Notes under the pieces: model-generated
What the model was told of the DNA's origin: nothing
The model's input: only the letters and a program-made list of their open reading frames with translations
Database searches by the model: none
Assembly (NCBI GenBank): GCA_964464035.1
Contig: CAYXEN010000003.1
Coordinates: 1-64,000 of the forward strand
DNA from: CAYXEN01 sp964464035
Lineage (GTDB): Bacteria; Krumholzibacteriota; Krumholzibacteriia; WVZY01
DNA: 64,000 nucleotides
Direction: 5' to 3'
Program-made: the position numbers and the translations under genes
Shown: in pieces, positions 1 to 9,356 of the stretch
Position numbering within the stretch: position 1 is the first letter of the stretch
How the letters are laid out: every line of letters starts with the position of its first letter

Positions 1-14
1 GCTGAGGAGGCTGG

Positions 15-610
15 ATGAAGATCGTAGCGCTCGCCGGGGGAACCGCAACGGGCAAGACCACCGTGCCAGGCACCTGGCCAAGAGAGGAGTGGTGCACATC
101 GACGCCGACAAGATCGGGCACGCTCTCCTCGCCGGCGATCTCGGCGTCATGGCCGAGATAGAGTCCGCTTTCGGTTCGGATGTGGTCTCGCCTGAGGGCG
201 GGATCGACAGGAAGAAGCTCGGCAGAAAGGTCTTCAGCGACGAGCGGCTGGTTAAGAAGTTGAACGCGATCATGCATCCCGCTATCATAGCGATGATAAC
301 GGACAGGATCGCCGAGCTCGAGCGATCCGGAGTGAGGATGGTCGTCCTCGACGCCGCCCTCCTGCTGGAAGTGGGGTTGCCCTTCGAGCCCGACGTCACC
401 ATCGCCTTCCGTTGTCCCGCCCGTGAGCAGGTGCGTCGGCTCCGCGAAGCGGGGCTCTGCGAGAGAGACATAGAATTGAGGCTTCGCAATCAGGAAAATC
501 TGGAGAGGTCTTTTCGCAAGGCGGATTACGTCGTCGACACCGACAAGCCGCTCGCGGAGGTCCTCGCGGAAGTGGATGGGATTATCGAGAGGGAATTCGA
601 TTCCGCTTGA
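15..610 (+). CDS. coaE: Dephospho-CoA kinase, with an apparent one-base frameshift near 65
   Basis: CoaE phosphorylates dephospho-CoA in the last step of coenzyme A synthesis. The ATG at 15 follows a strong GAGGAGG ribosome binding site and opens the P-loop GGTATGKTTV, but this frame then reads nonsense. The rest (HLAKRGVVHIDADKIG and onward) lies in the +2 frame and ends at 610. Restoring one G at the GTG/GCC junction (about position 65) would join the halves as ...TTVARHLAKRGVV..., about 198 residues, the normal family length. Reading only from the in-frame GTG at 89 gives 173 residues without the ATP-binding loop. CoaE is essential in most bacteria, so a sequencing or assembly deletion is more likely than a real pseudogene. 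prfB follows 49 bases downstream. Confidence 0.85.
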
Positions 611-659
611 CGAGCGACGCGGGCGGAACCGATACGGCATTGGTGAGGAGGTACGAAAA

Positions 660-1767
660 ATGGAAATAAGCGAGATAACTTCCCGTTTGGAAGAGATGCA
701 GGACAGGTACGAGAAACTGAAGGAGTATCTTTGAGGCCGACAAGCTCAGGGAGAGACTCGGCAAGCTGAACGACGCCTTGAATTCCCAGGATATCTGGGA
801 GGACAAGAAGCGTTCGGAGGAAACCTTGAGAGAGATAAGCTCGATCAAGGGGAAGCTGGCTTCTCTCGAGAGCATAGCGGGAAGGATCGACGACTGCAGA
901 ACCCTGATCGATCTCTACCGCGAGGAGAACGACGAGAGTCTGGTCGCCGAGGCCGAGACCGAACTCGGTGCGATCGAAAGCGAAATCAACGGACAGGAGA
1001 TTTCGCTTCTCTTCTCCGATCCGAACGACGGGCGCAACGCGATCCTTTCCATCCATCCCGGCGCCGGGGGTACCGAGTCGATGGACTGGGCCGAGATGCT
1101 CTTGAGGATGTACCGGAGATACTGCGAGAGGGTCGGGTTCGACGTGAACGTGCTCGACGTGATGCCGGGCGAGGAGGCGGGGATCAAGAGCGCCTCTCTC
1201 GAAGTGAAGGGGGAAAAAGCCTATGGCCGCCTCAAGTCGGAGAGCGGAGTGCATCGCCTGGTGCGTCTCTCCCCGTTCGATGCCAATCACCGCCGGCACA
1301 CCTCGTTCGCGTCCGTTTTCGTCTATCCGGAGATCGAGAGCAACGTCGAGGTCGAGATCCGGGACGAAGACCTCCAGATCGACACTTACCGGGCGAGCGG
1401 AGCCGGCGGGCAGCACGTGAACAAGACGGACAGCGCGGTGAGGATCACGCACAAGCCGACGGGCATAGTCGTGCAATGCCAGAGCGAGCGGTCCCAGTTC
1501 AGGAACAAGGACAACGCGATGAAGATCCTCCGCGCCAAGCTCTACCACAAGAAGCTGGAGGAGGAGAGGAACAAGCTCTCCGAGATCATGTCTTCGCAGA
1601 AGGAGATCGCTTGGGGAAGCCAGATCCGATCGTACGTCCTCCATCCTTACAACATGGTTAAGGATCATCGGACCGACGAACAGACCTCGGACGTGCAATC
1701 CGTCCTCGACGGCGACCTGGATCGTTTCGTCGAGGCCTATCTCCGTAAACGCGCGTCGGAACATTGA
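660..1767 (+). CDS. prfB: Peptide chain release factor 2 (programmed +1 frameshift)
   Basis: RF2 ends translation at UGA and UAA codons. The gene starts at ATG 660 behind a GAGGAGG site, reads 24 codons, reaches an in-frame TGA at 732-734, and must shift +1 at CTT-TGA to continue with GAG at 733. The spliced protein is about 368 residues, the normal RF2 size. Visible hallmarks are the SPF codon-recognition tripeptide (RLSPFD) and the GGQ peptidyl-hydrolysis motif (GAGGQHVNKTDSAVRI). If the shift is ignored, the downstream frame from 778 gives a truncated 329-residue product. lysS follows closely, so the two may be co-transcribed. Confidence 0.95.
720..735 (+). promoter_or_regulatory. RF2 programmed +1 frameshift signal
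   Basis: An internal Shine-Dalgarno-like AAGGAG (720-725), a three-base spacer TAT, the slippery CTT (729-731) and the stop TGA (732-734) have the same geometry as the classical bacterial RF2 autoregulatory site. The base after the stop is G, where C is the usual context. When RF2 is scarce the ribosome pauses at UGA and slips forward, restoring RF2 synthesis. Confidence 0.93.
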
Positions 1768-1837
1768 CTTGACATCCGATGGGGATGCCCCTAACTTATC
1801 GGCAGCTTGGCCTCGAGAAGGCCTGCTTGGAGGAGCG

Positions 1838-3316
1838 ATGGATGGTTTGGAAAAGCTGAGACAATCCCGCCTGCGCAAGCTCGAAGCGCTCAGGGAGGCG
1901 GGCGTGAACCCCTACCCTTACCGCTTCGAGACGAGTCACCTGATCTCGGAAGCGAGAGAGCTCGGAGAGGCCTCCGGGGAACCCGCGGGGGAAGACTTCG
2001 CTCTCGCCGGCAGGATCATGGCCGTGAGAGGACATGGTGGATCGTCCTTCGGACACATGGAGGATTCGTCGGCCAGGATCCAGTTCTACATAAGGAAGGA
2101 CGAGGTCGGCGAAGAGCTCTACTCCAGGTTCAAACTGATGGAGGTTGGGGACATCGTGGGGATCACCGGCCCCCTCTTTCGGACGAAGACCGGGGAACTC
2201 ACCGTCCGAGTGAAGGAGATCGTCCTTCTCAGCAAGGCTCTGCGCCCTCTTCCCGAGAAATGGCACGGGCTCACCGACAAGGAGATCCGCTACCGTCAGC
2301 GCTACGTCGATCTCATAATGAACCCCGAGGTGAGGGAGACTTTCCGCAAGAGGTCCATGCTGGTCGAGGGGATGAGGCGTTTCCTGGTCGACCGGGGATT
2401 TCTCGAAGTGGAGACCCCGATTCTCCAGCCCCTCTACGGCGGGGCGGCCGCCCGTCCCTTCGTCACCCATCACAACGCTCTGGACATGCGCCTCTACCTG
2501 AGGATAGCCGATGAACTCTACCTCAAGAGGCTGCTGGTCGGAGGCTTCGATAAAGTCTTCGAGTTCGCGAAGGATTTCAGAAACGAGGGGATCGACAGGT
2601 CCCACAACCCGGAGTTCACCATGATGGAGTGCTATGCGGCGTTTCACGACTACATGGACTTCATGGAGATGTTCGAAGAGCTAATCGCCTCTCTCGCCGA
2701 ACTCCTCACCGAGGACGGAACCGTGACGTACAAAGGTGAGAAGATAAATCTCAAGGGGCCATGGCAGCGGATGACTTTCTACGATGCTCTGAGGGAGAAG
2801 ACCGGCATCGATTTCCGAAAGCTTTCCGAATCCGAGGTGCGGGAAGAAGCGTCGCGCCTCGGAGTGGAATTGGACGACAACACTCCTCGAGCCAAGGCGC
2901 TGGATGAGATCTTCAGCGAGCTGGTGGAGCCCAGTCTCATTCAGCCCACTTTCATCTATGACTATCCCAAGGAGCTTTCGCCGCTGGCCAAGGACCACCG
3001 GAGCGAGCCGGATCTCGTGGAGCGCTTCGAACCGTTCATCGCCGGTTTCGAAGTGGGAAACGCCTTTTCCGAGCTGAACGATCCCGCCGAGCAGAGGCGG
3101 AGATTCGAACAGCAGGCCGCGATGCGGGAGAGAGGAGACGACGAGGCTCACGTCCTGGACGAGGATTTCATCCGGGCGCTGGAATACGGCATGCCGCCCG
3201 CGGCCGGTTTGGGAGTGGGGATCGACAGGCTGACGATGATCTTCACCGACAGCCATTCGATTCGCGACGTCATCTTCTTTCCGCATATGAGGCCCGAAGA
3301 CGACCGGAGCTCATGA
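1838..3316 (+). CDS. lysS: Lysyl-tRNA synthetase, class II
   Basis: LysS charges tRNA-Lys. The frame is open from 1769, but ATG 1838 follows GGAGGAG and begins MDGLEKLRQSRLRKLEALRE, a typical LysS N-terminus, giving 492 residues. An OB-fold anticodon-binding domain covers roughly residues 40-160 (FALAGRIMAVRGHGGSSFGH). The class II core has motif 2 (FRNEGIDRSHNPEFTMMECY) and motif 3 (AAGLGVGIDRLTMIF). The last codons overlap the permease start by four bases (ATGA), so translation of the two is probably coupled. Confidence 0.96.
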   Translation: MDGLEKLRQSRLRKLEALREAGVNPYPYRFETSHLISEARELGEASGEPAGEDFALAGRIMAVRGHGGSSFGHMEDSSARIQFYIRKDEVGEELYSRFKLMEVGDIVGITGPLFRTKTGELTVRVKEIVLLSKALRPLPEKWHGLTDKEIRYRQRYVDLIMNPEVRETFRKRSMLVEGMRRFLVDRGFLEVETPILQPLYGGAAARPFVTHHNALDMRLYLRIADELYLKRLLVGGFDKVFEFAKDFRNEGIDRSHNPEFTMMECYAAFHDYMDFMEMFEELIASLAELLTEDGTVTYKGEKINLKGPWQRMTFYDALREKTGIDFRKLSESEVREEASRLGVELDDNTPRAKALDEIFSELVEPSLIQPTFIYDYPKELSPLAKDHRSEPDLVERFEPFIAGFEVGNAFSELNDPAEQRRRFEQQAAMRERGDDEAHVLDEDFIRALEYGMPPAAGLGVGIDRLTMIFTDSHSIRDVIFFPHMRPEDDRSS

Positions 3317-4569
3317 GCTATCCCTTATTCATCGCAAAGAGGTATCTTCAGACCAAGAAACGATCGAAGCTCGTTTCGCGCATAACGAGCATAGCAATCG
3401 GCGGCGTCTTCGTCGGGGTCATGACGTTGATAATCGTACTATCCGTGATAAACGGCTTCGAGACGGAACTCCGTCAACGGATCGTTTCGTTCAATACGAA
3501 CGTCCTGGTTTTCACGCGGGACCGGGCCGCCTGGGAATCCGCCGACAGCTTGATGCATGAGTTGGTGAAACGCAGGCACGTCACCGCCGTGGCCCCTTTC
3601 GTGCGCTCGGAAGCGCTCATCGCCTACCAGCCGGTCCCGGGAAGGTCCACGAGGGTGAGAGGAGTCGTAGTGAAAGGAGTGGATCTCGAGCGCGAGTCCC
3701 TCGTCTCCTCGGTGATCGACAGCATCAAACCGCCGCTGGACTCCTTCGACACGAGTTTCTTCGAGGACGAGGAATACCACGTCGGAGTAGCCGTCGGCCT
3801 CGACCTGGCGATGGAGATGCGTATCGGGTTCGGCGACGAGATAACGCTGGTGACGGCGCCGTCGACGATAACATCGCAGGAGATAACCCCGCGAGTGAAG
3901 AAGTGCAGGGTCATCGGCTTTTTCAACAGCGGAATGTACGACTTCGATTCACGTTTCGTGTACATGGACATCCACGAGGCGGACGAGTTTTTCGACACGG
4001 GCACCGGGCTGCGGGGGATAAGCATCAAGCTCGATGACATATACAAGGCGAGGGAAGTGGATCACGAACTCCAGGGCATGTTGCCCCTCGGGCGGTACGG
4101 GACCAACAACTGGATCAACATGAACAGCAATCTTTTCAGCTACATGAAGATCGAAAAAATACTGATGTTCTTGATGCTGACGTTGATCATCATGGTAGCC
4201 GCGTTCAATCTCGTCGGCATGCTCACCATGGTCATCATGGAGAAGCGGAAGGAAATAGGGGTGCTCAAATCGATGGGATCCACCGGGAGGGGGATAATGT
4301 CGATCTTCATGCTCGAGGGGACGGTGATCGGGTTGGTAGGCACCCTGGGCGGCTTCGCGGCCGGCTTGCTGGCGTGCTTCATACTCGACCGGATCAAGCT
4401 GGATCTGCCCGGAGACGTCTATTTCGTCAAGACCCTTCCCGTGCTGGTGGAATGGGGGGACATCGTGGCGATCTGCGCGAGCGCCGTGATCATTTGTTTT
4501 CTCGCCACCATATATCCGAGCTGGGAGGCGAGCAAGCTGATGCCGGCCGACGCCATAAAGAACGATTGA
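3313..4569 (+). CDS. Lipoprotein-releasing ABC transporter permease (LolC/LolE family)
   Basis: This inner-membrane subunit of the Lol system extracts mature lipoproteins for delivery to the outer membrane. The 418 residues show the family layout: one N-terminal membrane segment (about 26-48, ending IIVLSVINGFETEL), a large periplasmic domain (about 50-270) and three C-terminal membrane segments of the FtsX type (starting ILMFLMLTLIIMVAAFNLVG). Only one permease gene is present, so it may act as a homodimer, as in bacteria with a single LolF-like permease. The LolD ATPase gene lies 78 bases downstream. Confidence 0.9.
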   Translation: MSYPLFIAKRYLQTKKRSKLVSRITSIAIGGVFVGVMTLIIVLSVINGFETELRQRIVSFNTNVLVFTRDRAAWESADSLMHELVKRRHVTAVAPFVRSEALIAYQPVPGRSTRVRGVVVKGVDLERESLVSSVIDSIKPPLDSFDTSFFEDEEYHVGVAVGLDLAMEMRIGFGDEITLVTAPSTITSQEITPRVKKCRVIGFFNSGMYDFDSRFVYMDIHEADEFFDTGTGLRGISIKLDDIYKAREVDHELQGMLPLGRYGTNNWINMNSNLFSYMKIEKILMFLMLTLIIMVAAFNLVGMLTMVIMEKRKEIGVLKSMGSTGRGIMSIFMLEGTVIGLVGTLGGFAAGLLACFILDRIKLDLPGDVYFVKTLPVLVEWGDIVAICASAVIICFLATIYPSWEASKLMPADAIKND

Positions 4570-4647
4570 ACGGCGCAGGGCGGCCCCACAGACGGAGCGG
4601 GGTGGGAACCGAGTCGGCTTGTTTTTTCCGCTTCGGGAGTTATATTT

Positions 4648-5355
4648 ATGGAGAAAGAACCGATACTGCGTGCCAGCGGTTTGACGAAGACCTTCGAGGG
4701 CACCGAAGGAAGGATAGAGGTGCTCAAGGGTTTGGATCTCGAGGTCTTCGAGGGAGAGGTAGTGGCGATTCTGGGAGCGTCGGGGGTAGGGAAGAGCACG
4801 TTGCTCCACATCCTGGGCACTCTGGATCGGCCCGACTCCGGAAAGGTGGAGGTGAAGGGGAGGGATGTCTTCGAAATGGACAGCGGGGCGCTCAGCAGGC
4901 TCCGTAACGAGGTCATCGGGTTCGTCTTCCAGTTCCATCACCTGCTCCCTGATTTCACCGCTTTGGAGAACGTCATGATGCCCTCCCTGATCGGTGGCGG
5001 GGACATGCGGCCGGCGCGCGAGAACGCGCTGAGGTTGCTGGACGCGGTGGGCCTTTCCGGCAGGGCTCATCACAAGCCGGGTGAACTGTCCGGGGGCGAG
5101 CAGCAGAGGGTGGCGGTCGCAAGGGCCTTCGCCAACGAACCGGACATAATTCTCGCCGATGAACCCACCGGGAACCTCGACGAGAAGGCGAGCGGCGAGC
5201 TGAACGAGCTGGTTCTGGAGTTGTCAAGGAAGGAGCAGCGCACGTTCGTGGTCGTAACCCACAAGAAGGGATTCGCCGGGTTGGCCACCAGGGCGTTTCT
5301 GCTCGAAGGCGGCGGTTTGAATTCTTTCCGGGGGAACAATGTCGGTACTTTGTAA
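4648..5355 (+). CDS. lolD: Lipoprotein-releasing ABC transporter ATPase (LolD)
   Basis: This ATPase powers the neighbouring LolC/E-type permease. The 235 residues contain Walker A (GASGVGKST), a Q-loop (FVFQFHHLLPDF, the LolD/MacB-type FQxHHLLP form), the signature LSGGEQQRVAVARA and Walker B ILADEPTGNLDE. The ATG at 4648 follows a modest GGGAG site. The 3' end overlaps mcsA by 17 bases in another frame, which ties lipoprotein sorting to the protein-arginine kinase operon in one transcription unit. Confidence 0.93.
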   Translation: MEKEPILRASGLTKTFEGTEGRIEVLKGLDLEVFEGEVVAILGASGVGKSTLLHILGTLDRPDSGKVEVKGRDVFEMDSGALSRLRNEVIGFVFQFHHLLPDFTALENVMMPSLIGGGDMRPARENALRLLDAVGLSGRAHHKPGELSGGEQQRVAVARAFANEPDIILADEPTGNLDEKASGELNELVLELSRKEQRTFVVVTHKKGFAGLATRAFLLEGGGLNSFRGNNVGTL

Positions 5356-5851
5356 AATATGCGGCGTCAGGCCTGCCAAGATACATTACACCGAGATAGT
5401 CAACGACAACGTGATAAACCTGGATCTCTGCGTCGAGTGCGCGCAGGAAAGGGGAATCGACGTGCCCACGAGCGGTTCGTACGAGATGGGCGACCTGGCC
5501 GCCGGACTCATCGATACGCTCGTGGACAGCAAGTCCGAGCAGATCGGCAAAGTCCACTGCTCACTCTGCGGTTACGCCTATTCGAGCTTCCGTCAGATCG
5601 GCAGGTTCGGATGTCCCGAATGCTACCAGTCCTTTCGATCCCAGATACTTCCCCTCCTGAGACAGATCCACGGCAGTACGACCCACCGGGGCAAGAGTCC
5701 CGAGCAACTCGGCCCGCAGGCGGAACTCAAGAGGGAGCTTGTCCGCCTCAAGGAGGAATTGGCGAGGCTCGTGGAACTCGAAGAGTACGAGAAGGCGGCG
5801 GAAGTGAGAGACAAGATAAAAGAGATGGAGAAAGAGGTGGAGGAATCCTGA
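5339..5851 (+). CDS. mcsA: McsA-like zinc-finger activator with UvrB/C motif
   Basis: McsA binds and activates the protein-arginine kinase McsB. The 170 residues carry CxxC pairs at C5/C8, C31/C34, C74/C77 and C92/C95, matching the two zinc-finger units of McsA. A C-terminal UVR helical motif follows at about 135-168 (ELEEYEKAAEVRDKIKEMEK). The stop is directly followed by the mcsB ATG. The same EKAA-type UVR motif recurs in the ClpC middle region further down the operon. No ctsR gene precedes it, unlike in Firmicutes. Confidence 0.9.
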   Translation: MSVLCKICGVRPAKIHYTEIVNDNVINLDLCVECAQERGIDVPTSGSYEMGDLAAGLIDTLVDSKSEQIGKVHCSLCGYAYSSFRQIGRFGCPECYQSFRSQILPLLRQIHGSTTHRGKSPEQLGPQAELKRELVRLKEELARLVELEEYEKAAEVRDKIKEMEKEVEES

Positions 5852-6898
5852 ATGTTCGAGAAAATGATCGGCAAACCGGGAGTCTGGCTCAACGCCGCGG
5901 GCGAGGAGAGCGAAATCGTCCTGTCGAGCCGGGTACGCCTCGCCAGGAATCTCCACGGTCACCGTTTCACGCACAACGCCGAGCAGAACGAGCTGGCGGA
6001 GATCATGGAGAAGACGAGGTCCGCTGCGTCGGACACGAAGACGTTCTCCGACGGCTCCTTCATCCACATGGGCAAGGTCTCCTCGCTCGACCGTCAGTTC
6101 CTGGCGGAAAGGCATTTGGTGAGCCGCGAGTTTCTCTTCAATTCGACCAACCGCGGATTGGTGGTCAACTCCAACGAGGACGTGTGCCTCATGATCAACG
6201 AGGAGGATCACATCCGCATGCAGGCTTTCAGCGCCGGCTTCTCGCTGAAGAGAGCCTTCGACCAGGTGGACAGGCTCGACACGGAACTGACGCCCCGGTT
6301 GAGCTACGCCTTCAGCGACCGGTTCGGTTACTTGACCGCGTGCCCCACCAACGTCGGCACCGGTCTCAGGGCCTCGGTACTCATCCACCTTCCCGGTCTC
6401 GTTCACAGCAAGGAGATCAACAAGCTCCTCGATTCGCTCCGCAAGCTGAACCATTCGATCAGGGGACTCTACGGGGAGGGGACGGACGTGATGGGAAATT
6501 TTTTCCAACTCTCCAACGCCGTCACGCTCGGCAACCCGGAAAGCACCATCGTGAACAATCTCGGCGAAGTGGTGACGAAGGTGATAGGATACGAGAAGAA
6601 AGCCCGGGAACTGCTTTTCAGCAAGGCACGAAGCTTGCTTGAAGACAAGGTATGGCGGGCCTACGGGCTCCTGAAGTACGCTCGGAGTGTGAGCACCAAG
6701 GAGGCTCTCAGCCTCGTTTCGGCGGTGAGGATGGGTGTCGGTGTGGGCATAATCACCGACCTCGATATAAGGAAGTTGAACGAACTTCTCGTCTTCATCC
6801 AGCCCGCCCACCTTCAGAGACTTGCGGGTACCAGGATGGAGGCTCAGGAAAGGGATATCGCCAGAGCCGAGTATATAAGGAAGGTATTAGCCGGCTGA
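5852..6898 (+). CDS. mcsB: Protein arginine kinase
   Basis: McsB phosphorylates arginine residues on proteins and marks them for ClpC-dependent degradation. The 348 residues match the bacterial kinase: the phosphagen-kinase start VLSSRVRLARNLHGHRF, the core LTACPTNVGTGLRASVLIHLP, and the glycine-rich RGLYGEGTDVMGNFFQLSN. The C-terminus has RDIARA at about 334-339, matching the RDxxRA phosphoarginine-binding motif that separates true McsB from metazoan-type arginine kinases. That motif supports protein rather than free-arginine phosphorylation. The gene abuts mcsA and lies 25 bases before clpC. Confidence 0.94.
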   Translation: MFEKMIGKPGVWLNAAGEESEIVLSSRVRLARNLHGHRFTHNAEQNELAEIMEKTRSAASDTKTFSDGSFIHMGKVSSLDRQFLAERHLVSREFLFNSTNRGLVVNSNEDVCLMINEEDHIRMQAFSAGFSLKRAFDQVDRLDTELTPRLSYAFSDRFGYLTACPTNVGTGLRASVLIHLPGLVHSKEINKLLDSLRKLNHSIRGLYGEGTDVMGNFFQLSNAVTLGNPESTIVNNLGEVVTKVIGYEKKARELLFSKARSLLEDKVWRAYGLLKYARSVSTKEALSLVSAVRMGVGVGIITDLDIRKLNELLVFIQPAHLQRLAGTRMEAQERDIARAEYIRKVLAG

Positions 6899-6923
6899 AC
6901 ATCTTGCCCAGGAGGCTTTATCG

Positions 6924-9356
6924 ATGCAGGATCGATTCACGGACAGGGTCAGGAAAGTCATCTTCTTCGCGAGGGAAGAAGCCAACAGGTTGCAGCACGA
7001 CTACATAGGCACAGAGCACCTTCTACTCGGAATCGTCCGCGAGGGAGAGGGAATTGCGGCCAAGGTCCTGAGCAAACTCGATCTCGATTTCGAACAGATC
7101 CAGAGCGCGGTGGAGAGCCTGGTCGGCCCCACCGGCGGTACGCTCACGATCGGCGAGATACCCTTCACTCCCAGGGCCAAGCGGGTGCTGGAACTCGCCA
7201 TAGAGGAGGCGAGGCTTCTCGGCCACAATTACGTCGGCACCGAACATCTCCTGCTGGGCCTGATCCGCGAGGGCGAAGGAGTCGCCGCGAGGGTGCTCAC
7301 CGAGCTCGGCGTCGACAGAAAGAGGGTTAGGGAGGAAGTCTTGAAACTGCTCGGGCCCTCTTCGACCATGAAGACGCGCGAAGGCAAGAAGGAGAAGAGC
7401 GAGACTCCCAATCTCGACCAGTTCGGCCGCGATCTCACCCAGATGGCGAAGGAGAACAAGCTCGATCCCATAATCGGCAGGGAGAAGGAGATCGAGAGGG
7501 TGGTCCAGGTGCTGAGCAGGAGAAAGAAGAACAACCCGATACTCATAGGCGAGCCCGGGGTGGGCAAGACGGCGATAGCCGAGGGGCTGGCCCAGGCGAT
7601 AGTGGAGAACAAGGTCCCCGAGGTTCTCAAGGACAAGAGGATTTGCACCCTCGATCTTGCATCTGTTGTGGCTGGAACGAAATACAGGGGACAGTTCGAG
7701 GAAAGACTCAAGGTCATCATAAACGAGCTCAGGGAATCCGACGACGTAATAATCTTCATAGACGAGATACACACGATAGTAGGGGCGGGAGGCGCGGAAG
7801 GAGCTATAGATGCATCGAACATGCTCAAACCGGCCCTCGCCAGGGGAGAACTCCAGTGCATCGGGGCGACGACGCTGGACGAGTTCCGCAAGCACATAGA
7901 GAAGGACGGGGCGCTCGAGAGGCGCTTCCAACCGATCCTGATAAATCCTCCCACCGAGGAGGAGACAATAAAGATCATCTTCGGGCTGAGGGACAAGTAC
8001 GAGGCTCATCACCGCGTCAAGATAGAGGACGATGCCGTGAAAGCCGCGGTCTACCTGTCCCAGAGGTACATCCATGACCGGTTCCTTCCCGACAAGGCGA
8101 TAGACGTCATAGACGAGGCGGGCTCGCGGGCTCGACTCTCCTCCGCAACCGCTCCTTCGGAGCTTCAGGAACTCGAGCTCAAGATCGACGAGCTCATCCG
8201 CGAGAAGGAATCCGCCATCCAGGCCCAGGAATTCGAGAAGGCGGCCGGTTACCGGGACAAGGAAAAGGAACTCAGAGCCAAGCTCGAGGAGCTTCGCCAG
8301 TCGTGGAATGAGACCAAGCAGGCCAAGGAATCGGTCGTCACCGCAGCCGACATCGCGGAAGTGGTCTCTCTCATGACGGGGATCCCCGTGTCAGAGGTGC
8401 AGGAACAGGAGACGGAGAAACTGCTGCGCTTGGAGGAAGAGCTCAGGAAAAGGGTGGTCGGGCAGGAAGAGGCCGTCATGGCGGTCGCCAAGGCGGTACG
8501 GCGCAATAGAGCCGGATTGCGTGATCCCAGGCGCCCGATCGGTAGTTTCATCTTTCTTGGCCCCACCGGCGTGGGAAAGACCGAGCTCGCGAGGGTGCTC
8601 TCCCGGGTCCTGTTCGAGACGGATGACGCCCTCATAAGAATCGACATGTCGGAATACATGGAGAAGTTCTCCGTCTCGAGGCTCATAGGCGCCCCTCCGG
8701 GCTACGTCGGGTACGAAGAGGGCGGCCAACTCACGGAGAAGATCCGCAGGAAGCCCTACTGCGTGATCCTTCTCGATGAGATCGAGAAAGCCCATACGGA
8801 CGTCTTCAACATCCTTCTTCAGGTCATGGAGGAAGGGCAGCTCACCGACAACTACGGCCGAAGGGTCGATTTCCGGAACACCGTCCTCATAATGACGTCG
8901 AACGTCGGTTGCAGGGAAGTGAAGGACAGCAAGGGCATAGGCTTCATAATGGACGACGCCGAGGCCTCGTATACCAACCTCAAGTCCAAGCTGATGGAGA
9001 GCCTGAAGAAGACCTTCAACCCCGAGTTCCTGAACCGTATCGACGACACCATCGTTTTCAAGCCTCTGGGCAAGAAGGACATGGAGAAGATCGTCGAAAT
9101 AATGCTCGACGAATTCATGAATCGCCTCAAGGTCCTCGACATGAGGATCAAGTTCACGAAGGATTCGAAAAAGTTCCTCATTGATAGGGGATTCGATCCG
9201 GCCCTCGGGGCGAGGCCGCTTCGCAGAGCGATCCAGAAGTACCTGGAGGATCCTCTGAGCGAGATCCTCCTGCGCCGGGGCTTGAACCGAGAAGCTGAGA
9301 TTCACGTGGGGGCGGAAAAGGACAAGCTCAGCTTCGAAGTTGTCGCCAAGACGTGA
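6924..9356 (+). CDS. clpC: ATP-dependent Clp protease ATPase subunit ClpC
   Basis: This Hsp100 unfoldase feeds substrates, including arginine-phosphorylated proteins, to ClpP. ATG 6924 follows AGGAGG. The 810 residues contain two Clp_N repeats (starting FTDRVRKVIFFAREEA and FTPRAKRVLELAIEEA), AAA1 with Walker A GEPGVGKTAIAEG, a UVR-containing middle domain (QAQEFEKAAGYRDKEKELR), and AAA2 with GPTGVGKTELARVL. The C-terminal domain ends ARPLRRAIQKYLEDPLSE. The Clp_N repeats hold the phosphoarginine pockets in Bacillus ClpC. No clpP is present in this window. Confidence 0.96.
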   Translation: MQDRFTDRVRKVIFFAREEANRLQHDYIGTEHLLLGIVREGEGIAAKVLSKLDLDFEQIQSAVESLVGPTGGTLTIGEIPFTPRAKRVLELAIEEARLLGHNYVGTEHLLLGLIREGEGVAARVLTELGVDRKRVREEVLKLLGPSSTMKTREGKKEKSETPNLDQFGRDLTQMAKENKLDPIIGREKEIERVVQVLSRRKKNNPILIGEPGVGKTAIAEGLAQAIVENKVPEVLKDKRICTLDLASVVAGTKYRGQFEERLKVIINELRESDDVIIFIDEIHTIVGAGGAEGAIDASNMLKPALARGELQCIGATTLDEFRKHIEKDGALERRFQPILINPPTEEETIKIIFGLRDKYEAHHRVKIEDDAVKAAVYLSQRYIHDRFLPDKAIDVIDEAGSRARLSSATAPSELQELELKIDELIREKESAIQAQEFEKAAGYRDKEKELRAKLEELRQSWNETKQAKESVVTAADIAEVVSLMTGIPVSEVQEQETEKLLRLEEELRKRVVGQEEAVMAVAKAVRRNRAGLRDPRRPIGSFIFLGPTGVGKTELARVLSRVLFETDDALIRIDMSEYMEKFSVSRLIGAPPGYVGYEEGGQLTEKIRRKPYCVILLDEIEKAHTDVFNILLQVMEEGQLTDNYGRRVDFRNTVLIMTSNVGCREVKDSKGIGFIMDDAEASYTNLKSKLMESLKKTFNPEFLNRIDDTIVFKPLGKKDMEKIVEIMLDEFMNRLKVLDMRIKFTKDSKKFLIDRGFDPALGARPLRRAIQKYLEDPLSEILLRRGLNREAEIHVGAEKDKLSFEVVAKT

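Noticed and set aside
89..610. CoaE as a complete gene starting at GTG 89
   Set aside because: This start omits the ATP-binding P-loop, which is present just upstream in another frame; the family needs it, so the gene is better described as frameshifted.
526..1878. Long open frame on the minus strand opposite coaE and prfB
   Set aside because: It runs antisense to clear RF2 sequence; its translation is Leu/Val/Arg/His-rich with no recognisable motif. Such frames are common in GC-rich genes.
5359..6642. 427-codon plus-strand frame overlapping mcsA and mcsB
   Set aside because: It is out of frame with both genes; the translation is Arg/Gln/Gly-rich and lacks structure, while McsA and McsB motifs are unmistakable.
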